64,000 nucleotides of DNA from Mitsuaria sp. 7 (GCF_001653795.1 NZ_CP011514.1:3428279-3492278), one strand, 5' to 3'. Positions 15,379-24,955 are shown, numbered from the stretch's first letter. Numbers and translations: made by a program. The notes: generated by a model not told the origin, from the sequence alone.

Positions 15379-15813
15379 ATGTACGGCAACTCCTCCCCCT
15401 TCGCCTCCCACGGTCAGCGCGCCAGCAGCATGTACAACCGCGTCGGCGTGGAAACGGACGTGATGACGGCCTCGCCGCATCGCCTGGTGAGCCTGCTGCT
15501 GGACGGCGCGTTCGATTCGATGACGCAAGCCATCGGCGCGATCCGCTCCGGCAACGTCGAAGTGAAGAACCGCAGCCTGAGCCGCGCGGTCCGCATCCTG
15601 GACGAAGGCCTGAAAGCGGCCCTCAACCTGGAATCGGGCGAACTGGCCCTGGACCTGCGCGACCTGTATGCCTACGTCTGCACCCGGCTGACCTACGCGA
15701 ACCTGCGCAGCGACGACGTCGCGATCGAGGAATGCGTGAAGCTGCTGCAGCCGATCAAGGAAGCCTGGGCCAGCATCGCCCCGGCCGCCGCCGACCAACG
15801 CGCCGCGGCCTGA
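15379..15813 (+). CDS. fliS: FliS, flagellin export chaperone
   Basis: 144 residues, four-helix bundle family that binds the flagellin C-terminus and prevents early polymerisation. Characteristic stretches: SSMYNRVGVETDVMTASPHRLVSLLLDGAFDSM near the N-terminus and NRSLSRAVRILDEGL in the middle, LRDLYAYVCTRLTYANLRSD near the end. The Shine-Dalgarno is weak (AGCAACAA). fliT follows 41 bp downstream in the same transcript. Confidence 0.95.
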   Translation: MYGNSSPFASHGQRASSMYNRVGVETDVMTASPHRLVSLLLDGAFDSMTQAIGAIRSGNVEVKNRSLSRAVRILDEGLKAALNLESGELALDLRDLYAYVCTRLTYANLRSDDVAIEECVKLLQPIKEAWASIAPAAADQRAAA

Positions 15814-15854
15814 GCCCCGGCCCCACCCTTCAGCCTGACGACTTGAGAAGTTCC

Positions 15855-16220
15855 ATGTCCAAGTACACCGCCAAGCCCCAGACCTCCGTCGCCCACGCCG
15901 CCCCGACCCCGGACCGCCTCATGAGCACCCAACTGTTGAGCTACTACGAAGCCATCGAACAAGCCAGCGCCGACATGCTGAGCGCCGCCCGTTCGGGCAA
16001 CTGGGACGAAGTGGTGAAGCTCGAAGGCGCCTGCGTGCTGTTGATCTCGCAGCTCAAGCATGCGGCTTCCAGCCAGAACCTGGGCCCGGACGAAGCGCAG
16101 TTGAAGACGCGCATCATGCAGCGCATCCTGGTCAACGATGCGGAGATCCGCCATCTGGCCGAGCCGTGGCTGGAAGACCTGGACCAGCTGATGAAGGGCA
16201 AGTCCAAGACGGTCCACTGA
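15855..16220 (+). CDS. fliT: FliT-like flagellar chaperone
   Basis: 121 residues. Position after fliS and a helical fold (LLSYYEAIEQASADMLSAARSGNWDEVVKLEGACVLLISQLK) fit FliT, the FliD chaperone, which in enterics also binds FlhDC to dampen class 2 expression. The family is poorly conserved, so the call rests on context as well as the GNWDEV..LE pattern. The start at 15855 has TTGAGAAG upstream; a longer open frame overlaps fliS and is rejected. Confidence 0.8.
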   Translation: MSKYTAKPQTSVAHAAPTPDRLMSTQLLSYYEAIEQASADMLSAARSGNWDEVVKLEGACVLLISQLKHAASSQNLGPDEAQLKTRIMQRILVNDAEIRHLAEPWLEDLDQLMKGKSKTVH

Positions 16221-16340
16221 TCCGCTTGCTGAGCGGCTCCGCGATCCGAGACATCGATCACGCGAGCGGGCCTCAGGCTCACGACAGCGCCGCGACCGGC
16301 CCCTTGAACGGATGGGGTTGGCGCGGCGTTTGCCTTGGGG

Positions 16341-17120
16341 ATGCGAGAGAATTTTCCCAACGAATCCTGCCGGATGCTGGCCTTGAGCGACCTGAAGCAA
16401 CCCCCGACCTCCCCCGACGCCGCGGACACCGATTTCCGGATGGACGCGCCCGGCGAGATCATGAACTGGCTGCGCGAACTGCTGCAGTCGCAGGCGCGCA
16501 TCCAGCTGTCGACGCCGGACGGCGAAGCGATCCACACCGTGCTGCGGGCGCTGGACACGCCGCACGGGATGCTGACGATGGAAGCGCCGCAGTCGGGTGA
16601 TACCTTGGCGCCAGTGCTGGCCAGCGACGAGCTGGTGGCGACGGCCTTCCTGGACAAGATCAAGCTGCAGTTCGACGTTTCCGGGCTGGTGGCGATCCGG
16701 GGCGACGGCGCCGAGGTGTTGCGCTCGCCCGTGCCGCTGCGGCTTTACCGCTTCCAACGCCGACAAGCCTATCGGGTGGCGTCAGCCGGCCAGCTGTACC
16801 CCGCATTGAAGCTGGCGAATGCTGACCTTCCCCGGATCCGCGTCGTGAACGTGAGCGCCGGCGGCGTCGCACTGCAGTGGCCGGCCAACGTGATCCCGGT
16901 CCCCCAGGCGGGCGAGGAAATCAGCGGGACGCTGGAACTCGAGCGCGAGGTCAGCTTCTCCACGCTGCTGCGCATCCAGCACATGTCGGAGAGCGAACAA
17001 GGCGCGCCCCACCATGCGGGCTGCGCCTTTGTCTCCTTGTCGCCCAACGCGGCGCGCGCGCTTCAGATCTTCATCGACCAGGCGCAGAAGCGGGAACGGT
17101 TGATGCGCCGCAGCATCTGA
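16341..17120 (+). CDS. ycgR: YcgR-like flagellar brake protein with PilZ domain
   Basis: 259 residues. The N-terminal half is a YcgR domain (MNWLRELLQSQARIQLSTPDGE onward). The C-terminal half is PilZ, with the c-di-GMP-binding RxxxR within RFQRRQAYRV and the second motif NVSAGG (D/N-x-S-x-x-G). Such proteins bind c-di-GMP and slow the motor at the MotA/FliG interface. The start is uncertain: 16341 ATG, the ATG at 16374, or TTG at 16335 are all possible and none has a strong ribosome binding site. It lies after fliT, convergent with fliE. An EAL phosphodiesterase is encoded at 46393. Confidence 0.88.
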   Translation: MRENFPNESCRMLALSDLKQPPTSPDAADTDFRMDAPGEIMNWLRELLQSQARIQLSTPDGEAIHTVLRALDTPHGMLTMEAPQSGDTLAPVLASDELVATAFLDKIKLQFDVSGLVAIRGDGAEVLRSPVPLRLYRFQRRQAYRVASAGQLYPALKLANADLPRIRVVNVSAGGVALQWPANVIPVPQAGEEISGTLELEREVSFSTLLRIQHMSESEQGAPHHAGCAFVSLSPNAARALQIFIDQAQKRERLMRRSI

Positions 17121-17138
17121 GACGTCCCTCTCAGAATG

Positions 17139-17166
17139 AAAAAAGCCGCCCAAGAGGCGGCTTTTT
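17139..17166. terminator. Bidirectional terminator between ycgR and fliE
   Basis: AAAAAGCCGCC (17140-17150) pairs with GGCGGCTTTTT (17156-17166); A and T flanks on both sides suit the converging genes. Confidence 0.9.
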
Positions 17167-17207
17167 CGTTCGCGATGCGGTGAATTGGTCGTCGACACTT
17201 CAGGCGC

Positions 17208-17561
17208 TCACACCTGCATGTTCATGATTTCCGAATAGGCGGACACCAGTCGGTTGCGGACCTGCAGGGTGGCCTGGAAACCGATCTGCGCCTTCTGCAT
17301 GGCAACCATGGTCTCTTCCAGGCTGACGGTCGGGTTGTCCAGCTGAACCTCCCGCTGCAGCCGCGAGGCCTCGTTCTGCTGCGTGCTGACGGACTTCAAC
17401 GCCGAACTCATCGCATCCGCGAAGCTCGCGCCGCCCGACGCGGCCTTGGCCACCGGCTGACCCTGGGGGGTCAGTCCGGCGCGCGCCACCGCGTTGGCGA
17501 AGTCGAAGGGTTTGAGTTTCAGGTCCACGGAACGCATCGTACGGATGCCGGCGTTGTCCAT
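17208..17561 (-). CDS. fliE: FliE, MS-ring/rod junction protein
   Basis: 117 residues. FliE joins the MS ring to the proximal rod and is the first export substrate. The conserved C-terminal half is clear (VQLDNPTVSLEETMVAMQKAQIGFQATLQVRNRLVSAYSEIMNMQV). The start at 17561 has GGAGCT close by; Met at codon 9 (17537) is the alternative. Unusually it is on the opposite strand and divergent from fliF, an arrangement also known from enterics. Confidence 0.95.
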   Translation of the reverse strand: MDNAGIRTMRSVDLKLKPFDFANAVARAGLTPQGQPVAKAASGGASFADAMSSALKSVSTQQNEASRLQREVQLDNPTVSLEETMVAMQKAQIGFQATLQVRNRLVSAYSEIMNMQV

Positions 17562-17581
17562 AGCTCCGAACTGGGGGGCCT

Positions 17582-17608
17582 TCTTCGGCCTGTTCCCACC
17601 ATTCTTGA
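17582..17608 (-). promoter_or_regulatory. Sigma-28-like promoter candidate of fliE
   Basis: Minus strand: TCAAG (17608-17604), 14 nt, GCCGAAGA (17589-17582), 21 bp before the fliE ATG. The boxes fit, but fliE is normally an early gene driven by FlhDC, so this may be secondary or fortuitous. Confidence 0.4.
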
Positions 17609-17692
17609 GGGCGTCGATCGAAATAATCCAGACCTGTGCCGAGGCGTCCGCCTGGGCACTCCGTTCGACACCAGCCGTACACCGACCACCCC

Positions 17693-19426
17693 ATGGACAA
17701 CGCCCTGAGCAGCCCCGCCGCCGGACTTCCCGAGGTGCAGCAGACCGCCAAGCCGGCCGGCCTGCCCGCCCGCCTGGCGGCGATGCCCACGAAGAGCAAG
17801 ATGATGCTCGGCGGTGGCGTGGCCGCCCTGCTGGCGGTCATCGTGGCGATGTCGATGATGACGGCCAAGCCCGACTACCGTCCGCTGTTCTCCGGCCTGT
17901 CCGACAAGGACGGCGGCGCCGTCATCGCGCAGCTCGCGCAGTTGAACGTGCCCTACCGCAACGACCCGGGCGGCGTCATCATGGTCCCCGCCAACCAAGT
18001 CTACGACCTGCGCATGAAGCTGGCGTCGGCCGGTCTGCCCAAGGGCGGCGTCGTCGGCTTCGAGCTCATGGACAAGCAGTCCATCGGCCAGACCGCCTTC
18101 AACGAACGACTGAACTTCCAGCGCGGTCTCGAAGGCGAGCTCACCCGCACCATCACCGCCATGGCCGACGTCGCCGATGCGCGCGTCCATCTGGCCATGC
18201 CGCAGCAGAACGGCTTCTTCCGTGAGCAGCAGAAGCCCAGCGCCTCGGTGATGCTGACGCTGCGCGGCGGCCGCACGCTGGACCGCGCCCAGATCGCCGG
18301 CATCGTCCACCTGGTGTCCTCGTCGGTGCCGGAGCTGAACCCCAAGGCCGTCAGCGTGCTCGACAGCACCGGCGCCCTGCTCTCCCAGAACCCGGACGGC
18401 AACGCCATCGGCCTGGACAGCCAGCAGCTCCAGTACAAGCAGCAGGTCGAAGCCAATCTGAACAAGCGCATCGCCGAACTGCTCGAACCGATGGTCGGCC
18501 GCGACAACCTGCGCTCGACGGTCACCGCCGACGTCGACTTCAGCCAAGTCGAGTCCACGGCCGAGGAATACAAGCCCAACCAAGGCCCGAACACGCAGAG
18601 CAGCGTGCGCCGCCTGACCTCGGAAGAACAGTCCGGCGGCGCCGCCGGCACGCCCACCGGCGTGCCCGGCGCGACCACCAACCAGGTTCCGCCGCAGGCT
18701 GCGGCGCCGATCAACGGCCAGGCACAACCCCTGCAGCCGGCCGGCCAGTCGGGCGGCACGCAGAACCTGCGCCGCAACAACGACACGCAGTTCGAGCTGG
18801 ACCGCACCGTGCGCGTCACCCGCAACGCGATCGGCCAGATCCGTCGCCTGAACGCGGCCGTCGTCGTGAATCAGAAGACCGTCACCGACAAGAACGGCAA
18901 GACGTCCAGCCAGCCGCTGTCCGAGAACGAGATCCAGAAGCTGGACTCGCTGGTCAAGGAAGCGCTGGGCTTCTCGCAGGACCGCGGCGACTCGGTCAAG
19001 GTGCTCAGCGCCCCGTTCGTGTCCGACAAGATCGAGAACGCCGACGTGCCGCTGTGGCAGCAACCGTGGCTGCGCGACGTCGCCCGCGACTTCGCCGTGC
19101 CCGCCGCCCTGGTGCTGGTCGCGCTGATCGCCGTGTTCGGGCTGGTTCGCCCTGCTCTCAAGGCGGCTTTCCCGCCGCCCGTCGAACAGAAGGACGACAC
19201 TGCCAGCAACGCCGCGCTCAGCGTGGTCGAAGACGAGCAACTGGCGCTTGGCGGTCCGCGCGGCCCGGGCGGCCTGCCGGCCCTGGAAGCGCCGATCTCC
19301 AACGACAAGCTCGAACGCGCCCGCCAGCTGGCCAAGGCGAATCCGATCGCCGTGGCCAACATCATGCGCGCCTGGGTCAACGGCGAGGAGCTGGAAACAG
19401 CCGCCCCCGCCGGCGCCCGCCGCTGA
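17693..19426 (+). CDS. fliF: FliF, MS-ring protein
   Basis: 577 residues. FliF builds the membrane/supramembrane ring, the foundation of the basal body. It has an N-terminal membrane helix (MMLGGGVAALLAVIVAMSMM, about residues 36-56), YscJ-type ring-building motifs (DYRPLFSGLSDKDGG; LNFQRGLEGELTRTI), a variable periplasmic stretch (Gly/Thr/Pro/Gln-rich, about 330-380), a second membrane helix (FAVPAALVLVALIAVFGLV) and a C-terminal FliG-binding tail (ERARQLAKANPIAVANIMRAWVNG). The start at 17693 is chosen for length; no good Shine-Dalgarno is visible. First gene of the fliF-R run. Confidence 0.97.
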   Translation: MDNALSSPAAGLPEVQQTAKPAGLPARLAAMPTKSKMMLGGGVAALLAVIVAMSMMTAKPDYRPLFSGLSDKDGGAVIAQLAQLNVPYRNDPGGVIMVPANQVYDLRMKLASAGLPKGGVVGFELMDKQSIGQTAFNERLNFQRGLEGELTRTITAMADVADARVHLAMPQQNGFFREQQKPSASVMLTLRGGRTLDRAQIAGIVHLVSSSVPELNPKAVSVLDSTGALLSQNPDGNAIGLDSQQLQYKQQVEANLNKRIAELLEPMVGRDNLRSTVTADVDFSQVESTAEEYKPNQGPNTQSSVRRLTSEEQSGGAAGTPTGVPGATTNQVPPQAAAPINGQAQPLQPAGQSGGTQNLRRNNDTQFELDRTVRVTRNAIGQIRRLNAAVVVNQKTVTDKNGKTSSQPLSENEIQKLDSLVKEALGFSQDRGDSVKVLSAPFVSDKIENADVPLWQQPWLRDVARDFAVPAALVLVALIAVFGLVRPALKAAFPPPVEQKDDTASNAALSVVEDEQLALGGPRGPGGLPALEAPISNDKLERARQLAKANPIAVANIMRAWVNGEELETAAPAGARR

Positions 19427-19473
19427 GCCCCGCCGACAAGAACGCCCCACCGGATCGTTAGCGAGAAATCACC

Positions 19474-20469
19474 ATGGACGACAAAGGCGTAGAAGACGCA
19501 GCCATCCTGCTGATGTCGCTGGGCGAGGAAGAGGCCTCCGAGGTCTTCAAGCACCTCGCGCCCAAGGAAGTGCAGAAGCTCGGCGAGACCATCGCCAAGA
19601 TGAAGGTCGTGCCGCGCGAGCGCGTCGAGCGCGTGCTCGACAAGTTCGACCTCGTCGCCGAGACCCAGAGCACCCTGGTCAGCGACACCGACGAGTACGT
19701 CCGTTCCGTGCTGCGCAAGGCGCTGGGCGAGGACAAGGCGAACCTGCTGCTGGACCGGATCCTGCAAGGCTCGGACGTTTCCTCGATCGAATCGCTGAAG
19801 TGGATGGATCCGGGCTCCGTCGCGGAGCTGCTGCGCAACGAGCATCCGCAGATCGTGGCCGCCATCCTCTCGCACCTGGACTTCGACCAGAGCAGCTCGG
19901 TGCTGCGCGTCTTCACCGAGCGCCAGCGCAATGAAGTGCTGATCCGCATCGCCACGCTGGACGGCATCCAGCCGTTGGCGCTGAAGGACCTCAACGAGGT
20001 CATGGGTCAGATCCTGGCCGGCGGCGAGCGCATGAAGAAGTCGAACCTGGGCGGCGTCAAGACCGCGGCCGAGATCATCAACATGATGGGCACCAGCGTC
20101 GAGGCTTCAGTGCTGGACTACATCCGCGAGGCCGACTCCGACCTGGCGCAGAAGATCATGGACAACATGTTCACGTTCGACGACGTGGACAAGATCGACG
20201 ACCGCGGCATCCAGGCCATTCTCAAGGAAGTGCAGTCCGAATCGCTCATCGTCGCGCTCAAGGGCGCCGGCCCGGAGCTGCGCGAGAAGATCTTCCGCAA
20301 CATGTCTTCCCGTGCCGCCGAAACGCTGCGCGAGGACCTGGATTCGCGCGGCCCGGTCCGCCTCTCCGAGGTCGAGGCCGAGCAGAAGGAAATCCTCAAG
20401 GTCGTCCGCCGTCTCGTCGACGAGGGCCAGATCGTGCTCGCCGGCGGCGGCGACGACCAGTTCCTGTAA
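19474..20469 (+). CDS. fliG: FliG, motor switch protein
   Basis: 331 residues. FliG sits on the MS ring and meets MotA to generate torque. N-terminal domain (GVEDAAILLMSLGEEEASEVFKHL), the middle EHPQ motif (LLRNEHPQIVAAILSHL), and the C-terminal torque domain with the charged helix (DDRGIQAILKEVQSESLIVALKGA; FRNMSSRAAETLREDLDSRGPVRLSEVE). Length and motifs are standard. Confidence 0.98.
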   Translation: MDDKGVEDAAILLMSLGEEEASEVFKHLAPKEVQKLGETIAKMKVVPRERVERVLDKFDLVAETQSTLVSDTDEYVRSVLRKALGEDKANLLLDRILQGSDVSSIESLKWMDPGSVAELLRNEHPQIVAAILSHLDFDQSSSVLRVFTERQRNEVLIRIATLDGIQPLALKDLNEVMGQILAGGERMKKSNLGGVKTAAEIINMMGTSVEASVLDYIREADSDLAQKIMDNMFTFDDVDKIDDRGIQAILKEVQSESLIVALKGAGPELREKIFRNMSSRAAETLREDLDSRGPVRLSEVEAEQKEILKVVRRLVDEGQIVLAGGGDDQFL

Positions 20470-20508
20470 TACGCTGGGCTCCCCTTCCGCCGACGGACAC
20501 CCGCACCG

Positions 20509-21372
20509 ATGGTCACCCGCCCACCCCGCCAAGTTCCGCCACCGCCCCGCGCCGACGGCGATCAACAGCGCGGCAGCACCTATGGCCGCATCATTCCCCG
20601 GGAGGAGCTCTCCGGCTTCGCCGCATGGAATCCCGGTGCGCTCGAGGGTGGCGCCGCGCCGCGCCGTCCCACGGTCACCGCGCCCGCGCCGGTCGAACCA
20701 CCGCCCCCGCCGCCGCCGCCCGGCCCCAGCGTCGAAGAGCTGCTGCAGCAGGCCCGGCAGTCCGGGTACCAGGACGGCTACCGCGATGGCATGGCCGCGC
20801 TGGACGCCTTCAAGCAGAGCTTCGCCAAGCAGATCAGCGCCCAGGTGGGCCAGTTGGTCGCGAGCTTCGACCAGGACCTGTCCGCGATGGAGCAGGACAT
20901 GGCGGAGGCGCTCGCCCGCACCGCCGTCGAACTGGCCCGCCAGGTCGTCCGCAATGAGCTGGAGACGGCGCCCGAACTGGTGTCCAAGGTGGCGCACGAC
21001 GCCGTCGAGGCGCTGCTGATCAACGCCCGCCACGTGCGTGTGCGCGTGCACCCCGACGACCTGCCGCTGGTGCTGGACGGTGCCGGTCAGGAGCTTCGCG
21101 CCCGCGAGGCGCAGGTGATTCCCGATCCCTCGATCGCCCGCGGCGGCGTCAAGGTCGACGCCGACATCTGCAGCGTCGACGCCTCCCTGCCAGCCCGCTG
21201 GCAATCGGCAGTCGGCGCGCTGGGCCAGAACTCCGTCTGGGAGAACCGCCGCAGCGCCGCCGATGAACAACGGGACGCGCGGCTGGACTTCCGCCTCGAG
21301 CCCACGCCCAGCCAGTACGGCGGGCTGCCCCACGGGACGAATCAAGGCGTCCCCGAGGACCGCGACCCATGA
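20509..21372 (+). CDS. fliH: FliH, export ATPase regulator
   Basis: 287 residues. FliH is the peripheral stalk that binds and restrains the FliI ATPase. A Pro-rich N-terminal part (about residues 58-78 nearly all Pro/Val/Glu) leads to the conserved coiled-coil and V-ATPase E-like C-terminus (SGYQDGYRDGMAAL; AVELARQVVRNELE; LPLVLDGAG). The GxxxG-like repeats of the family are seen only briefly. The last four bases overlap the fliI start (ATGA), implying translational coupling. Confidence 0.93.
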   Translation: MVTRPPRQVPPPPRADGDQQRGSTYGRIIPREELSGFAAWNPGALEGGAAPRRPTVTAPAPVEPPPPPPPPGPSVEELLQQARQSGYQDGYRDGMAALDAFKQSFAKQISAQVGQLVASFDQDLSAMEQDMAEALARTAVELARQVVRNELETAPELVSKVAHDAVEALLINARHVRVRVHPDDLPLVLDGAGQELRAREAQVIPDPSIARGGVKVDADICSVDASLPARWQSAVGALGQNSVWENRRSAADEQRDARLDFRLEPTPSQYGGLPHGTNQGVPEDRDP

Positions 21373-22793
21373 GTGCACGCACCGACCGCTGGCGCCAGTA
21401 CTTCGACGACCTGCAGGCTTTCGCCGGCAACGCGCCGCCGATCGAGCCGCAGGGCAAGCTGGTGCGCGTCGCCGGCCTGGTGCTGGAAGCCACCGGCGTG
21501 AAGGTGCCGGTCGGGTCGGTGTGCGAGATCCACATGCCCTCGAGCGCGACGTCGCCGCGTCGCGGGCAGCGTCCCGTCACGGCGGAGGTGGTCGGGTTCT
21601 CCGGCGACCGTGCCTACCTGATGCCGACCGACGAGATCCAGGGCCTGGCCAGCGGCGCGATGGTGCTGCCGCGTCCGGCGGCCCTGCACGGTCCCGTGCT
21701 CGGCGAAGAACGTCATCCCTGGCGCCGCGACGAGGACCGCGGCCTGCATCTGCCAATGGGCGACGGCCTGCTGGGGCGCGTCGTCGACCCCCAGGGCCAC
21801 CCGATCGACCGCCGCGGCCCTCTGGCCGACATCCGCGACGAACCCATGGTCCGCCGCCCGATCAACGCGATGGACCGCGACCCGGTCCGCCGCCCGCTGG
21901 ACACCGGCGTGCGCGCCATCAATTCGTTGCTGACCGTCGGCCGCGGACAGCGCCTCGGCCTGTTCGCCGGCACCGGCGTCGGCAAGTCCGTGCTGCTGGG
22001 CATGATGGCCCGCTACACGCAGGCGGACGTCATCGTCGTCGGCCTGATCGGCGAGCGCGGCCGGGAAGTGAAGGAGTTCATCGAGGACATCCTCGGCGAG
22101 GAAGGCCTGCGCCGCAGCGTCGTCGTCGCCGCGCCCGCAGATGCGCCGCCGCTGCTGCGCATGCAGGGCGCGACCTACGCCACCGCGATCGCCGAGCATT
22201 TCCGCGACCGCGGCCAGCACGTGCTGCTGCTGATGGATTCGCTCACCCGCTACGCGATGGCGCAGCGGGAGATCGCCCTCGCGATCGGCGAACCGCCGGC
22301 AACCAAGGGCTATCCGCCTTCCTGCTTCGCGAAGCTTCCGCAGTTGGTGGAACGCAGTGGCAACGGCTTGGCCGGTGAAGGTTCGATCACCGCCTTCTAT
22401 ACCGTCCTGTCCGAAGGCGACGACCAGCAGGACCCGATCGCCGATGCCGCACGAGGCATCCTGGACGGCCACATCGTGCTCAGCCGCGAGTTGGCGGAGA
22501 GTGGGCACTACCCCGCGATCGACGTGGAACGGTCCATCTCGCGTGTCATGACCAGCGTGGCCGACAAACGCCACGTTGAACTGGCGCGCCGCTTCCGGCA
22601 GCTTCTGGCGAAGTACAACAAGGCCCGCGATCTGATCCAGCTGGGCGCCTATCAGCCTGGCCACGACCCCGAGTTGGACATGGCGGTCCGCCTGCACGGC
22701 GACATGGACCGATTGCTCCAACAAGACATGCATTCCCCCGCTTCTTTGAACGATTGCCTCAATCAGTTGACCGCCACACTTAACTTTGCGTGA
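21369..22793 (+). CDS. fliI: FliI, flagellar export ATPase
   Basis: 474 residues. The hexameric ATPase of the flagellar export apparatus. Walker A is LFAGTGVGKSVLLG at about residues 198-211 and Walker B HVLLLMDSLTRYAMAQREIAL; the conserved GLIGERGREVKEF and GEPPATKGYPPS blocks are also present. FliI is homologous to the F1 beta subunit. It is followed by fliJ, its central-stalk partner. Confidence 0.98.
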   Translation: MSARTDRWRQYFDDLQAFAGNAPPIEPQGKLVRVAGLVLEATGVKVPVGSVCEIHMPSSATSPRRGQRPVTAEVVGFSGDRAYLMPTDEIQGLASGAMVLPRPAALHGPVLGEERHPWRRDEDRGLHLPMGDGLLGRVVDPQGHPIDRRGPLADIRDEPMVRRPINAMDRDPVRRPLDTGVRAINSLLTVGRGQRLGLFAGTGVGKSVLLGMMARYTQADVIVVGLIGERGREVKEFIEDILGEEGLRRSVVVAAPADAPPLLRMQGATYATAIAEHFRDRGQHVLLLMDSLTRYAMAQREIALAIGEPPATKGYPPSCFAKLPQLVERSGNGLAGEGSITAFYTVLSEGDDQQDPIADAARGILDGHIVLSRELAESGHYPAIDVERSISRVMTSVADKRHVELARRFRQLLAKYNKARDLIQLGAYQPGHDPELDMAVRLHGDMDRLLQQDMHSPASLNDCLNQLTATLNFA

Positions 22794-22827
22794 TAGCTGC
22801 CGACATCCGTAAAGCGAGGTCATCGAC

Positions 22828-23298
22828 ATGAGTAGTTCCAATCTGCAGGCCCTGACCGTTCTCCTCGAACGCGCGGAGGCCGAGCGCGATGAAGCGCTGC
22901 GTCATCTGCAGGACGCGCAGTCGCGTGCGAACGCGGCGCGCAACCAGCATGACCAGCTGTCGCAGTACCGCACGGACTACCGCACCCGCTGGTCGCAGGA
23001 ATTCGCCCAACGGACGACGGTGCAACTGCTGGGCTGCTATCAGAACTTCGGCCAGCGCCTGGACCAGGCGATCGGTCAGCAGGGCGGCATCGCCGACTAC
23101 GCCGACCAGCGCCTGTCCGCTGCCCGAGACCTGGTGCGCGAGCGCGAACTGCGCGTCGCGTCGGTCCGCAAGCTGATCGAGCGCCGTCGCGCCGAAACCC
23201 TGCGCACCCAGATGCGTCAGGAACAGCGCGCCACCGACGAACAGGCCGCCCGTGCCGCCTCGCGCGGCGGCAACCCGATGTCCCGGCTGGTCGCCTGA
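22828..23298 (+). CDS. fliJ: FliJ, export apparatus stalk protein
   Basis: 156 residues, almost entirely charged alpha-helical coiled coil (AEAERDEALRHLQDAQSRANAARNQHDQL; ARDLVRERELRVASVRKLIERRRAE). FliJ works as the FliI-FlhA coupling stalk and escorts chaperones. Sequence conservation is low; position between fliI and fliK and the length fit. Confidence 0.92.
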   Translation: MSSSNLQALTVLLERAEAERDEALRHLQDAQSRANAARNQHDQLSQYRTDYRTRWSQEFAQRTTVQLLGCYQNFGQRLDQAIGQQGGIADYADQRLSAARDLVRERELRVASVRKLIERRRAETLRTQMRQEQRATDEQAARAASRGGNPMSRLVA

Positions 23299-23331
23299 TC
23301 GCGGCCCGGTCCACCCGGAACCTTCCTCGCC

Positions 23332-24819
23332 ATGACGCAGATCCAGAACATGAACCCGACGCCGGGTGCCCTCGGCGGCCTCGGCGCGAACAACCCCGCC
23401 TACACCGGCCGCAAGGACGGTGCGTCGACGGACTTCTCCCGCCTGCTCAACCAGAGCAACCAGCAGTTGCAGGACCAGTCGGCGCAATCGGCCAAGACGG
23501 CCATGGCACAACTGCAATCGCAGCAGTTGGCGAGCCAGCAGGCGAAATCACAGCAGCAATCCAGACAGCTGGAAGCCCAACAACTGGCGCAGCGCCAGGA
23601 GTCGGCACAGCCGCCCAAGCCCGCGTCACCGCCTCCCCGTTCGCCGGAGAACACCGCCGCGAAGGACGAGAACAAGCTCGCCGCGCGCAATGCCGCAGCC
23701 CGCAATAGCGCGAACAAGGCCGAAGACGCCAGGACGCCGACCCGCAGCACCACGAAGTCGGATCCGGCGACGGCCGGGGAAGCGACGGACGTGGCTGACG
23801 CCGCCGAGGCCACCGATCCGGCGGACACCGCCCGGGCCGATGCCGCCAGCGGCAAGGACGCCGAACGCGTCGATGCCAAGGACGGTGACGACAAGGACAA
23901 GAAGGCCGCCAAGGACGCGAAAGACACCAGCGCCACCGCTGCCGAGCAGATCCTGGCGATGCTGCGCGGCGACGCGCCGGCTGAGGCCAAGACCCTCCCG
24001 CGTGCCGGCACCGACGCAACCGAAGGGGACGAGGCGGGCACCGACGCCCTGCCCGGCGGCGCGCATGCCCATGGCAAGCAACCGACAACCGGCGATGTCC
24101 TGCGTGAGCGTCAACAGCTTCAACGCGAGTTGAGCCAGGCCGCCTCCGGCGCCTCTGGTGCGACCGAAGGCGCGGACAAGAGCGCTCAGACCGACGCGCT
24201 GCAGGCCGCCTCCAGCGGCGCGCACGAGATCTCGATGGGCGACGCTGCCGCGAAGGGGCCGCAACCGAGCTTCGAAGCGCTGCTCGCCGCGGCGCAGCAG
24301 GCGGGACCGGCTTCCGGCACTGCCGGCGCCGATTCAGCCTCCGCGACCCAGGCGCCCAGCGTGCCGCTCAGCCAGCCGCTGGACAGCCCCGACTTCGCAC
24401 CGGAACTGTCCGCCAGCGTCAGCCTCCTGATCCAGGACGGCGTGCACGAGGCCCAACTCCAGCTCAACCCGACCGAGATGGGCCCGGTGTCGATCAACAT
24501 CCAGCTCGACGGCCAGCAGGCGCAGGTGAACTTCCACGCCCAGCACGCAGCGACCCGCGAGGTGCTGGAACGCAGCCTGCCGGATCTGGCGGCCGCGCTC
24601 CAGGCCCAGGGCTTGACCCTGAGCGGCGGCGGGGTGTTCGCCCAGTCGCAGTCCAGTGGCGGCCAGAATCGTGGCGATGGATCCGCCGACGGCACTTCGA
24701 ACGGCAATGGCCGCCGGGGCGGCCGCGGTCAAGGCTCCGAGGACGACGGCGCGATCACTGCCGCCGGCCGGTCGGAGCGTCGCTCCGCACCGCGCGGCCT
24801 GGTCGACCTGTACGCCTGA
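23332..24819 (+). CDS. fliK: FliK, hook-length control protein
   Basis: 495 residues. FliK measures hook length and triggers the FlhB switch. The N-terminal two-thirds is low-complexity (Gln/Ser-rich at about 40-90, then Ala/Asp/Lys-rich to about 330), as expected for the extended ruler part. The conserved C-terminal domain follows (LIQDGVHEAQLQLNPTEMGPVSINIQLDGQQAQVNFHAQHAATREVLERSLPDL, about 365-420). A Gly/Arg-rich tail ends the protein. Confidence 0.95.
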   Translation: MTQIQNMNPTPGALGGLGANNPAYTGRKDGASTDFSRLLNQSNQQLQDQSAQSAKTAMAQLQSQQLASQQAKSQQQSRQLEAQQLAQRQESAQPPKPASPPPRSPENTAAKDENKLAARNAAARNSANKAEDARTPTRSTTKSDPATAGEATDVADAAEATDPADTARADAASGKDAERVDAKDGDDKDKKAAKDAKDTSATAAEQILAMLRGDAPAEAKTLPRAGTDATEGDEAGTDALPGGAHAHGKQPTTGDVLRERQQLQRELSQAASGASGATEGADKSAQTDALQAASSGAHEISMGDAAAKGPQPSFEALLAAAQQAGPASGTAGADSASATQAPSVPLSQPLDSPDFAPELSASVSLLIQDGVHEAQLQLNPTEMGPVSINIQLDGQQAQVNFHAQHAATREVLERSLPDLAAALQAQGLTLSGGGVFAQSQSSGGQNRGDGSADGTSNGNGRRGGRGQGSEDDGAITAAGRSERRSAPRGLVDLYA

Positions 24820-24955
24820 CAGTCTCCGAGTCTGACCGGAATCCGCCGCCTTTTCGCGCGTTGAGCGCTTTGGCGGCGCTTCACAATGGGAGACATTGCC
24901 GGGTCATCCGATCCGGTTCCCCGCCAACGTCCCTCATTTCATCACCGGAGCGCCC

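Noticed and set aside
17609..17640. FlhDC box (AAATAATC stretch) between fliE and fliF
   Set aside because: Only one short half-site-like sequence, too weak to call against the known degenerate consensus.
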